Assembly: GCA_013816415.1 (NCBI GenBank) | Contig: JACDEN010000008.1 | Location: 1 to 18,496 of the forward strand | Length of the DNA: 18,496 bases | DNA from: Planctomycetota bacterium | GTDB lineage: Bacteria; Planctomycetota; UBA11346 | Direction: 5' to 3' | In this document: piece after piece, positions 6,914-15,400 of the stretch | Layout: every line of letters begins with the position of its first letter | Position numbering within the stretch: position 1 is the stretch's first letter | Position numbers and translations under genes: made by a program | The notes under the pieces: model-generated | The model's input: the letters and a program-made list of their open reading frames with translations, nothing else | Databases searched by the model: none | What the model was told of the DNA's origin: nothing

Positions 6914-8142
6914 TTCATCTCCATCGGCACGGTCAGCAGGCAGCGTTGTTCGCCACGCTTCTTGATGCGGACCGCGCTCCACGGCGGCTTGGAAAAGGCA
7001 TTCTCGTCCCACTTGACCGCTTCCGTGACATCGCGGATCTGCAGCCAGAGATCTCTGAGGGTGATCGCGTCTTCGGCAGCGGTCCATGGCTCGGGGAGCG
7101 GCTTCACCAACCTCGGGCCAATGGCGCCGATCGCGATATAGACGGCACGCGAGAACTGGAAGTTCTGCTTCGACTTTTTGATGAAGAAATCTCTTCCTCC
7201 TTTCAAATCCTGGGTTTCTTCGGCGTTATTGAAATCATAGCGCCCGGGCAGGAAGACCGCGTTTACAACCACCAATGGATGCCCCCAGCGGTCGTTCCAT
7301 GGACGTTTGGTGCCGCGGTCGGTGCGGTAGGCGGTTTCCCCGTCCGGTCCCTGCGGCACGACCCCGGCCAATTGCAGCAGCGTGATCGTATTCAAGGGGG
7401 ACAATTCACCGAGATTGCGGGGGATCCGCTGTTCGCAGGAATTGCCGGTCGCACGAGCGATGAAATTGCACTGCCAAGGGGAATGCCATCGGGGAGGAAC
7501 CGTCCCCGGCGAGGGCTGATCCCAATCGCTGGCAGGCCAGCAGGTCTGAGAATAGATCGGACCTGCGCTGACCGTCTCCATTACCGTCGGCCAGCGCGTC
7601 AGATACCACAATGAAGGAACCGAGGACGGCGGCATGACCTCCATAGTCGCGTCGAGGGATTCGCCGATGGCCGACGGGATTCCGTTCCTCTTGTCATCGG
7701 TATAGAAATCGCTGGCGCCTATGACCCAAGCCTGCCCGCTGGTGTTCTTGATGTACTTTCCCATCGAATCACGCATCAGCCAGCAGACTTGGCGGTCCAT
7801 CGAGAAATCAGCGATCTTTGCCGGACCTGCATCTCGGAGCTTGATGTTGGGAGGAATATCTGATGAGTTCGCCGCCAGGGGCAGACTGCCGAGAACCGTC
7901 CGCAGGGGTTCCCAGCGGAAGTCGTCCTTCAGCCCGTCCCTCTGGATCACATAGGCCGTCATCCCGTCATTGCTGCCGATGAGCTGAAGCTTGTTCGAGA
8001 CATCCTCCATGCGCTGGATGGTATCTGCGAGCATCGCTCGCATCTTGATCTCGGCGATGCCGACCAGGATCATCGACGCGAGCAGCGCGATGATCCCGAT
8101 CACGATCAGCAATTCGATGAGCGTGAAGGCGCGCTGGTTCAT
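6910..8142 (-). CDS. Enlarged GspG-type prepilin-like protein (410 aa)
   Basis: The leader MNQRA precedes FTLIELLIVIGIIALLASM; cleavage would be after Ala5, not the canonical Gly, leaving Phe1 and Glu at +5. The ATG at 8142 has GGAG 7 bases upstream (TTGGAGCCACAG), and a 219-base in-frame extension to 8361 is rejected because it overlaps the preceding gene and lies before the leader. After the helix comes a heptad-like stretch (ADTIQRMEDVSNKLQLI), then a domain with WYLTRWPTV and NLGELSPLNTITLLQLAGVV. Near residues 279-292 PWNDRWGHPLVVV matches the DPWG segment of GspG. Length is about three times normal GspG. Its end overlaps the next gene by ATGA, and it follows the previous gene after 19 bases. 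Function beyond pilus subunit unknown. Confidence 0.88.
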   Translation of the reverse strand: MNQRAFTLIELLIVIGIIALLASMILVGIAEIKMRAMLADTIQRMEDVSNKLQLIGSNDGMTAYVIQRDGLKDDFRWEPLRTVLGSLPLAANSSDIPPNIKLRDAGPAKIADFSMDRQVCWLMRDSMGKYIKNTSGQAWVIGASDFYTDDKRNGIPSAIGESLDATMEVMPPSSVPSLWYLTRWPTVMETVSAGPIYSQTCWPASDWDQPSPGTVPPRWHSPWQCNFIARATGNSCEQRIPRNLGELSPLNTITLLQLAGVVPQGPDGETAYRTDRGTKRPWNDRWGHPLVVVNAVFLPGRYDFNNAEETQDLKGGRDFFIKKSKQNFQFSRAVYIAIGAIGPRLVKPLPEPWTAAEDAITLRDLWLQIRDVTEAVKWDENAFSKPPWSAVRIKKRGEQRCLLTVPMEMK

Positions 8143-8161
8143 CTGTGGCTCCAAGACGGCA

Positions 8162-9253
8162 TCAATCTCTGGTGGCTGCGGTGACATTGTCGAGGCTTCC
8201 ATTCCGGTCATCACCCTGCTGAATCGTATCCAATGGTCCGGTTTGATAGATCCCATCAGCGCCTGGATGCCACCGGAACACACCGTCGTAACCAGCCGAT
8301 TCGAGACGGATGGCCCCATTGGCTCCGATCGAGCAGATGATTTCACGACGCCAGGCGTCATAGAGCCCGGTGCCCCTCAGACGATAATACTTCCAGCAGT
8401 TCGCGGGCGCCGTGATGGTGTCATAGACCGTTCCAGGCAACCATTTCGGGGAGGTCTGGTAATCGCTCGCTGCAACACCTGGACTTAAAGTCACCGTTCC
8501 TGTCGGCGGCTGGGGCTGCCACACGCGATTATTCATGATCTTCACGCCATCGGCACCGGTGGTGAAGATGGCCCCCTTCTGCAGCAGTCCGGAGCGATGG
8601 ATGGTCAGAATGTAGTCGATGATTTTCGTCGACTGCGATTCCAGGGTCTCGGGTGGCTTGATCCTCGGCTTGAAAAGGAATTTATCATCGGGGTAGACCG
8701 TGGCATCGTATACCCCGCTATTGGTCATCAGGACCCCTGGGGAGGCATCGTAGGAGGTGTTCACTGCCGGCAGACGCCGGTACGTCGTGATGGTGTCGTC
8801 GACGGCCCCGAGGACACCGATGTGATCTCGACGCATGCCGTAGAGGAGCGGGAGACCGCAGGACGCGGGAGATCCTCCACCGACGAAGATATCGCTGGGC
8901 AGTATCATGCGCGAGCGCTCACTCGGGGAGATGACGGAGGTCTCGTCGGTGGCGACCAAGGCTTCGGTCCCGATATCGACCGCGGAGCCGATCGGAGCGA
9001 CCGATCGGATGAAAGCCGCACGTGGAACCGCGCTGCCGGCGAGCGGGTGCTCGACCGGTGAAACCTGATTGCCCTCGACTGCAACGGTGTTCAGAGCCAA
9101 TCGGATGTCGGCCAGGATGGCTGCCGTCTTCCCTTTCTCGACCGACCGTTTGATGGGGCCGATGACCGCGAGGAGCATCCCGGTCAGCACCGCGATGATG
9201 GAGATGACGATGAGCAGTTCGATCAGCGTGAAACCGGATCGACGTTCGGTCAT
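8162..9253 (-). CDS. Enlarged GspG-type prepilin-like protein with C-terminal Asp/Gly loops (363 aa)
   Basis: MTERRSG is a standard class III leader followed by FTLIELLIVISIIAVLTGMLL (Glu at +5). The ATG at 9253 is preferred because it gives a 7-residue leader and lies 5 bases after the stop of the upstream gene; the in-frame ATG at 9265 would add only M-V-I-L. The stalk continues as PIKRSVEKGKTAAILADIRLAL, typical of GspG. Near residues 298-306 YDAWRREIICSIG corresponds to the DPWG segment, followed by SAGYDGVFRWHPGADG and QGDDRNGSLDN, resembling the calcium-binding C-terminal loop of GspG (the S-x-G-x-D-G pattern). The middle (about 60-290) is an insertion compared with a 140-residue GspG. 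Fifth-to-last position in the operon context points to a pseudopilus component; specific role unknown. Confidence 0.88.
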   Translation of the reverse strand: MTERRSGFTLIELLIVISIIAVLTGMLLAVIGPIKRSVEKGKTAAILADIRLALNTVAVEGNQVSPVEHPLAGSAVPRAAFIRSVAPIGSAVDIGTEALVATDETSVISPSERSRMILPSDIFVGGGSPASCGLPLLYGMRRDHIGVLGAVDDTITTYRRLPAVNTSYDASPGVLMTNSGVYDATVYPDDKFLFKPRIKPPETLESQSTKIIDYILTIHRSGLLQKGAIFTTGADGVKIMNNRVWQPQPPTGTVTLSPGVAASDYQTSPKWLPGTVYDTITAPANCWKYYRLRGTGLYDAWRREIICSIGANGAIRLESAGYDGVFRWHPGADGIYQTGPLDTIQQGDDRNGSLDNVTAATRD

Positions 9254-9258
9254 GAGGA

Positions 9259-10617
9259 TCACCATTTCACCGGATCCCGCTCAAGGCGCTGGATCCATTT
9301 GAATGAACCGAAGAAAGAGACGCGACGGTTGTCGAGTCGGGTGTCACCCCAGGAATTCTGGTTGTTTCCGCTATAGCTGCCCGCGGTGGAGAACTGTCCG
9401 CTCATCACGCCCTCCTCCACGTTGTAATGGTCCACCGTATTCGCGGATCCTCCGGACGCCGCAGTCCACTCGGCGCGGTACCACAGGATCCGTTCGCTCG
9501 CACGCATCTCGCGGAACATGCTTTCATCGACGAAGAGGCCCGAATTTTGCGCCGTGACCGGCTCGAGATCTATGGAATACCCGGGATCGGCTGCATTCCA
9601 GAAACGATAGCCTTTCGTCGCGCCGCCGCCGCAGGCGATGATGAAGACACCGTGCCCCTCCAAGGGCACGTGATCGAAGTAGGGGATGCCATCCATGTCA
9701 TGATCCGATGGCAGTTCGCGATAGATCCGGAACCAGCCGAGATTCGCTGATGTGGGTCGCGGCGTATCGTCGCCAATCTTCGCCAATGCCAACGTCGCGG
9801 ATACCGGCTGCGGATCCAGTCCGCCGAAACCTTCGGATCTCCACTGATTCATGAACGGGATCCAGGATACTGCGGTCTGCCCAGGGATGCCGTTCTTGAC
9901 CGGCGCATTGGGATAGGGCCCGTCGAGAACGCTTGCGCCGTCGAGAAAATGGATGTTCTTCAGGAGATCCCCGACAGACGTCGCCGTCGTATAACTCGGA
10001 TCATCCAAAAAAGCCTTCGCTTCGACGGAATTCGCCTCATCGCTTCTCGCATAAAAGGGATTCGCCACCTTCTGCAGGCGCACCGCAAACCGTGGCTGCA
10101 CCTCCACGTACATGTCGCCGCGCATGGCCGAGCCGGGACACGGCCACTTGCGCGAGCCCGATGCAGGCAGCGACCCGACCGCATAGGTGTAGGCGTTGTA
10201 GAATTTGCCGTCCGCATCCTGCGGATAGCCTGCGCCGGGCCACCAGGTGGGTTGCGTCAGGGTATCCTGCTTGGGGTCCCCTGCCGAGGTCGGATTGTAA
10301 TAGCGGGGACCGCGCGGCCCGATGCTGCCATCGCGCACATCGGTCCAGCCGTAGGTCTCATAGCCGGGTGATCCGTCGCCCCAGGGGTCGGTGATGATCT
10401 TGCTGAGATCCCTCCACCCCAGTCGCGACGACTCCTGGATGTATTGCAGCGCGGACACCAGCATGATCCGGGCCTGCGCATCGCGCACGAGCATGATCGA
10501 TTCCTGGCTGTCCATCCGCATCTTGACCAGAAAGGTCACCGCGAGCGTCAGCAGGATCATGCAGAGTCCGGCCACGATGACCAAGACCGATCCCTGCTGA
10601 CGAGGTGAATTACTCAT
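9259..10617 (-). CDS. GspK/PilX-type minor pseudopilin-like protein (452 aa)
   Basis: MSNSPRQQG is followed by SVLVIVAGLCMILLTLAVTF. Position +5 after the predicted cut is Ile, not Glu; lack of Glu5 is the known hallmark of GspK (and PilX-type) subunits, which cap the pseudopilus tip. The stalk VKMRMDSQESIMLVRDAQARIMLVSALQYIQES is helix-like. The rest is Gly/Trp/Tyr-rich, with no calcium site I can identify. At 452 residues it is larger than a usual GspK of about 320. The start at 10617 overlaps the previous gene's stop by 8 bases (ATGAGTAA); the upstream extension to 10731 lies inside that gene and is rejected. Its place directly after a J/W-type gene fits GspJ-GspK order. Confident as a prepilin-like protein, moderately so as K-type. 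Confidence 0.85.
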   Translation of the reverse strand: MSNSPRQQGSVLVIVAGLCMILLTLAVTFLVKMRMDSQESIMLVRDAQARIMLVSALQYIQESSRLGWRDLSKIITDPWGDGSPGYETYGWTDVRDGSIGPRGPRYYNPTSAGDPKQDTLTQPTWWPGAGYPQDADGKFYNAYTYAVGSLPASGSRKWPCPGSAMRGDMYVEVQPRFAVRLQKVANPFYARSDEANSVEAKAFLDDPSYTTATSVGDLLKNIHFLDGASVLDGPYPNAPVKNGIPGQTAVSWIPFMNQWRSEGFGGLDPQPVSATLALAKIGDDTPRPTSANLGWFRIYRELPSDHDMDGIPYFDHVPLEGHGVFIIACGGGATKGYRFWNAADPGYSIDLEPVTAQNSGLFVDESMFREMRASERILWYRAEWTAASGGSANTVDHYNVEEGVMSGQFSTAGSYSGNNQNSWGDTRLDNRRVSFFGSFKWIQRLERDPVKW

Positions 10618-12415
10618 AGAGGTCCCCGATTTTCCGAATGGTCGGCGCGTCGTATTCGGTCTTCCATCCCCAGTGCTGGCGGGCGCCGCGCAAGGTCGTG
10701 CCGACCAAGGTGAACCCGAGTTCGATGACACGACCAGTCGTCGGGTCCTGGACGCGCACCGAGCACAGCGCCTTGTCGTAGCTCCGATAGCGGTATCTGA
10801 TGATCCCGGTCGAGAGCGACGGCGTCGACGTCGCCTTGTTGGTCATGTTCGGAATGATGGCGTCGGTGTAGTTCTGCGGGACGTGGACGGTCGTGCTGCC
10901 GTAATTCAGCATCTGTCGCCAGAAGGTCATGGTCTGCGCGCTTCTGTCCCAACGCGAGGCATCGCCCATCTGTTCATAATCGGTAGTATTGGGATTGCCT
11001 GTGAAGGCACCGGAAAAGCCGGGAGTCTCCTTGTCGAGCGTCCGATACGGATCGCGTGTCGTCGAATCGATGATCGCTTCGGAATCGAACGTCGTCGCGG
11101 CCATGTCGGCGGCGACGAATTTCGTTCCATACATCAGCGCGACCATGTTGCGCGCCTGCAGGCCGGTCCATTCGGTCTCATATCCGCCGGCGCTCAGATA
11201 GTAGCCATCGCCGTTGAGGTGATCCAGATCCGATGCGTACAGGGGTACGGAACTGCCGTGGGCCTCATCCGCAGGGACGTATCCGCCCGATGCGCTCGAC
11301 CAATAATAGTTCGCGGCGCAATGCATGGCGACCGTCGCGTTCTCCCCCGGCATGCCCATGAAGTAGTTGCCCAGCGAATTGTCCGCAACCTGCGCCGTCG
11401 TCGGACAGGTCACGATCGCCGGCAGAGGCGTCCAGGTCATGATGCTGTCGGGCCCGTTGGGGTACCACCAGAGCCACGATCTCAGGCTGGTCGTTTTGGT
11501 CGGCCCCGAAGTCATGACCCGTGACAAGGACCAGGGGATCTCTCCCTTGCACCAATTCTTCGAGGCGTCCTTGATGTTGGCGACGGTGTCGTTGAGATTC
11601 GGACACTGGATGAGACTGATGGTGCCGGCAGGCATATAGGTGAAGACGCCGACATGGCCGAGCTTCTTGAAGAGCTGCCACATCAGATTCGGCCTAGCCC
11701 CGCGCAGCGTGGGGTCGTCGGGTTTCAAGGCGACCGCCTGACCATAGTCAGGCGCTGAAACGCCCGCGTAATTCAGATTGATGGTGCTCAGGCAGGCATA
11801 GTCGCCGATCAGGTGCCAAGGCGCCCATCCACGCGGTAGGCAGGTATCAGATGCAATGACCTTGTCGATCCCAACCTCTGAATTCTCGGCGCTGTCCAAC
11901 ATCACATGACCCAGCGGGTAACCATCGACCTTATTGCCGATGCTGCGATCGTAGATGAGCGTCCGCGGGTTCGCGGTCAGGTAATTGCGGTACCAGCCCC
12001 GCGCATCGTTCGGCTGCTCCCAATTCGGATTGAAATCGATGCCTCCCGGTGGGGCGACCTGGAATTTGACTGGCGCGAAGAGTCGTTTGTTGTCGAGATT
12101 GTTTCCGCTATTGGTCAAGACGGGATCGCTCATGTGGCCTTTGAGATACGGATAATCGGGATTCGCATGGGAATTCCAGAAATCCGTATCTTCCGTGCAG
12201 AGGAAGTATCCTGTCCGCAGCATGCCGTTCTCGGTGCTCAACCGCTGCATCAATGAAATGGTCTGGGAAGCCTGGCGGAATGCGGTCACGGCGATCAATA
12301 CGATCGCCATCGACAAGCTGAGCGCGATCATCAGTTCGATGAGCGTGAAAGCCGAATTGCCTCGAACCGACCGCAGGGACATGGAAGCGGCCGTCGATCT
12401 CGCTGGATGGGACAT
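10610..12415 (-). CDS. Giant GspJ/PilW-type minor pseudopilin-like protein (601 aa)
   Basis: The 22-residue leader ending RGNSA precedes FTLIELMIALSLSMAIVLIA; the predicted cut is after Ala22 and Glu sits at +5. FTLIELMIALSLSMA followed by FRQASQTISLMQRL is characteristic of GspJ/PilW subunits. These are usually about 200 residues; this one is three times longer. The last ~70 residues (RYRYRSYDKALCSVRVQDPTTG, then VIELGFTLVGTTL) look like the beta-sheet core of a PilW/GspJ fold, so the extra mass is probably an insertion between about residues 70 and 530. Met12 is an alternative start, but ATG 12415 has an almost perfect AAGGAGGAG 5 bases upstream. It shares 8 bases with the next gene. Inserted region unrecognised, rich in Trp, Tyr, Asn and Gly. 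Confidence 0.86.
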   Translation of the reverse strand: MSHPARSTAASMSLRSVRGNSAFTLIELMIALSLSMAIVLIAVTAFRQASQTISLMQRLSTENGMLRTGYFLCTEDTDFWNSHANPDYPYLKGHMSDPVLTNSGNNLDNKRLFAPVKFQVAPPGGIDFNPNWEQPNDARGWYRNYLTANPRTLIYDRSIGNKVDGYPLGHVMLDSAENSEVGIDKVIASDTCLPRGWAPWHLIGDYACLSTINLNYAGVSAPDYGQAVALKPDDPTLRGARPNLMWQLFKKLGHVGVFTYMPAGTISLIQCPNLNDTVANIKDASKNWCKGEIPWSLSRVMTSGPTKTTSLRSWLWWYPNGPDSIMTWTPLPAIVTCPTTAQVADNSLGNYFMGMPGENATVAMHCAANYYWSSASGGYVPADEAHGSSVPLYASDLDHLNGDGYYLSAGGYETEWTGLQARNMVALMYGTKFVAADMAATTFDSEAIIDSTTRDPYRTLDKETPGFSGAFTGNPNTTDYEQMGDASRWDRSAQTMTFWRQMLNYGSTTVHVPQNYTDAIIPNMTNKATSTPSLSTGIIRYRYRSYDKALCSVRVQDPTTGRVIELGFTLVGTTLRGARQHWGWKTEYDAPTIRKIGDLYE

Positions 12416-12420
12416 GGGTG

Positions 12421-12430
12421 CTCCTCCTTA
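12421..12430 (-). promoter_or_regulatory. Strong Shine-Dalgarno fused to the upstream stop codon
   Basis: On the minus strand TAAGGAGGAG contains the TAA stop of the 1133-residue gene and a near-perfect ribosome binding site, followed by CACCC and the ATG at 12415. A terminating ribosome covers this site, which suits reinitiation, and the strength suggests high translation of the J-type subunit within the operon. Confidence 0.75.
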
Positions 12431-15400
12431 TTTACGCAGGCTGGTCCAGGCGATCGGATCGTAGTAATTGAATCTGGCGACCTCTGCGGCCCGCATGCGG
12501 GAGGTCGCAGGCACTTTGCCGATATCGTACTTGCCATTGTGATTGCGGTCGGCGCCAAAGGCACCGACTGCATAGTACGGGTTGGACTTTTCGATCTTGG
12601 TATAGGCATAGAGCTGAGAGCGCGAATAGAAGACGCCCGGATGGCGGGAATCGAAGACGTCGCCCGGCCCACGGTAATTGCCGACTCCGGGAATGCCCCA
12701 TGCGGTCGGGAACTGGCGATCGACGGCATACGCAGAAGGATGGCTCATGGTGCCATCGTGCTCAGGAGTCATCCAGACGAAGTCCTGCTCGGGATTGCCG
12801 ATGAGGGTACCGAGGCTGGACCACGACGCGAGCCGGCCGCAATCCCAGTTGTTCGAATTGGCGCGTCCGTGAGAGGTCCATTCCTGCGGGGCGGACGGAG
12901 CGGATTCGGCATCCTCGAATGATTTCCAATCCACCGCCCAGAAGACGATTTGACGACAGCGGTCGGCAGGCTTGAACGGGTCGTTGAACCAGTACCGGGC
13001 ATTGTGCTCCGGGTTCTCGGACTTGACGATGTCCATCCCCTTCGAATAGATACTCTCGCCGCTCTCCCACCAGTTGCCGCTCGCAGGTGGTAGGTCCTGG
13101 CCATGCAGGCGATTGCGGGCGAAAACCATCCATCCGTAATTCGGACCGTAGCGGGTCGAGACGATGCCCGTACTATTGGTAGCTCCGCCGAATCCATCCT
13201 GATGCGAACAGACCTCACCCAGAGCCCAGGTACGGACGCCGGGCTCGATCCCACGCGATGCCGGACCGACGTTGTTGACGTAATACGGCGCGCCCCACTC
13301 GATCGGCCAGATCGCATCGGTTTTGCCCGGGCCCGAAGCCCCATCATCCCAGTTGAAGAAACCCGTACGGTTCCACCAGTCGCCGTTGCCGCTGTAACCC
13401 GGATCAGCAGGCACTCCGTGGAACCTGGCGCGTTCGACGCACCATTCCATATAGGAATCATCGGTGCCGCCATAGAGGTAGTAGAAATTCGGGAGCAGCC
13501 GGTGGCCGCCCCACATCGTGGGATAGAAAGGCGTCTTTCCGTATTGGGGATCGACCCATATCGTATAATTCGTGATCGATTTATACATGTCGCCAAGCGG
13601 GCGGCGGGCCATGCCGGGCGCCTGACCTTGACCTGGTTTAACAAACGGCGCGGCATTACCGCTGGAGTCGAACATGTCGAACGCGAACAGCGGCTGGTCG
13701 ATCATGGTCTGCCGATTCATCGGTCTCGGTACGATGAAGTCGTAGGGATTCTCACTGATGTAGGCCATCGCCCAGCGCATGAAGGTCTCATGCGCATTGC
13801 GCGCCATCTGGGTATCCGTCGGACCGCCGCTCGCCCAACCGTTTCCAGCCCAGGTCCTCCTGATGGTGGTCCCGGTGGGATTGCTCTCATTCCAGGCGGT
13901 CGGAGAGCAGGCGCCTGCCACATCGAAGGAATAGGTGTCCGCATAGGGTGGCGGATTCGGATTCAGGATCGGCCCGGTCATCCGGTGGTACGTGATGTAG
14001 CTCGGGGTGGTCCCACTATCGACTTCGAAGCGTTCCGGCTTCGAGGAGAAGTCGGCGATGGTGAGCGCAACGCTGCCGGAATACGCCTGGCCGACGAAAC
14101 CGGGGGGAGTCGCCTGGGGTGATTCCACCGGCTTGAGCGGGTTCTGCCAGAGGTCGAACAGGTAGGAGTCGGCCGCCTCGAGATCCCGGAACGGGAGGGT
14201 CGTGTCGGACGGCTGGACGTCATCGTCATCGGCTGCGTCGTTGTTCCAGTGCGTATCGACGAATGGAGGCCTGTAGCCCGTCACCATCATCGCCGCATGG
14301 GCGATGTAACCGAGCGCGAGGACCTGCGCCGGGTGGATCTGCGCCGGATTGGCCGGCGGATCGATGATGTTCAGCAGGGGATTCTGCGCGGGGGGCAAGG
14401 CGGCGATCAGATCGGCGACGTTCGGATCGGCGGCTGGATCCAGATTCAGATTGCCGGCCGGAGCTTTATGGAGCTCGATCGGCGACGACACCGGGACCAC
14501 GCCATTGGTGCCCTGCACCTTCGCCCACAACGACAGCGCCGCGGTCCGGTACATGACCCGGCGCTGCAGCGACGGCATGCCGAGCCGGATCTGTCCGAAG
14601 AATCCCTGCGACGAATCCGCATTGGTGTTGTTCCACGTCTCCTGATCCTCGTACAGGATGTCGGTGCCGCGATAGCGGCTCATTGGCAGGCCATTCGCAG
14701 GAGCGGGGATGCCTTTTTGAGGCTGCGCGTACGGCATGCCGGAAGGCCACCGCTGGGCCACGACATTGTCGAGACCATCCATATAGGCCCAGACGTTCTG
14801 GTAGGTCCCGTCCGGCAGGAAGCGGCCGCCGACGAACTTCAGCGGCAGCATGACTCCGGGCGGCGCCTGGGTGACCAGTTCGGGAGCGCGTTCGCCGTAC
14901 CCGCGGAGCTGGTGCATGATGCGGCCCCAGTGCATGTAGGACAGCCGCCGGAATTCGTGGACACCGGCGTTCCAGATCCCCGGCAGACCCTTTTCGCGCT
15001 CCTGGCGCGCGTACATCTCCCAGGTCGATGCGTGGTAGAGCACGCTCGATCCATTCCATTTCTGACCGCTGTTCCAGGTCTGGATCGGAACCGCCGCCAT
15101 CGCGGCGGGCACCACGTTCTGGAAACGGCCAGTGGCGAGACCGGGGGTGAGGAGCTCGGCGCGCCAACCGACGCAATAATAGCGCGGGATCGTGCGGCCC
15201 CGACCGCTCGGCGGAAACGGCCACATCTCTTCGTGCGGCTGTTCGAGCGGGTCCATCGGCAGGGCGTTCTGCTGCGCGTAGCCGGCCACGGTCCAGACGA
15301 GACGCTGCAGGTCCCCCGATGTTTCCGGCAGCGCGCCCAGGGTGTTCATGCCGCGCGTCGCATTCTTGCCGGGAAAGGGATCGCTGTAATAGATGTGAGC

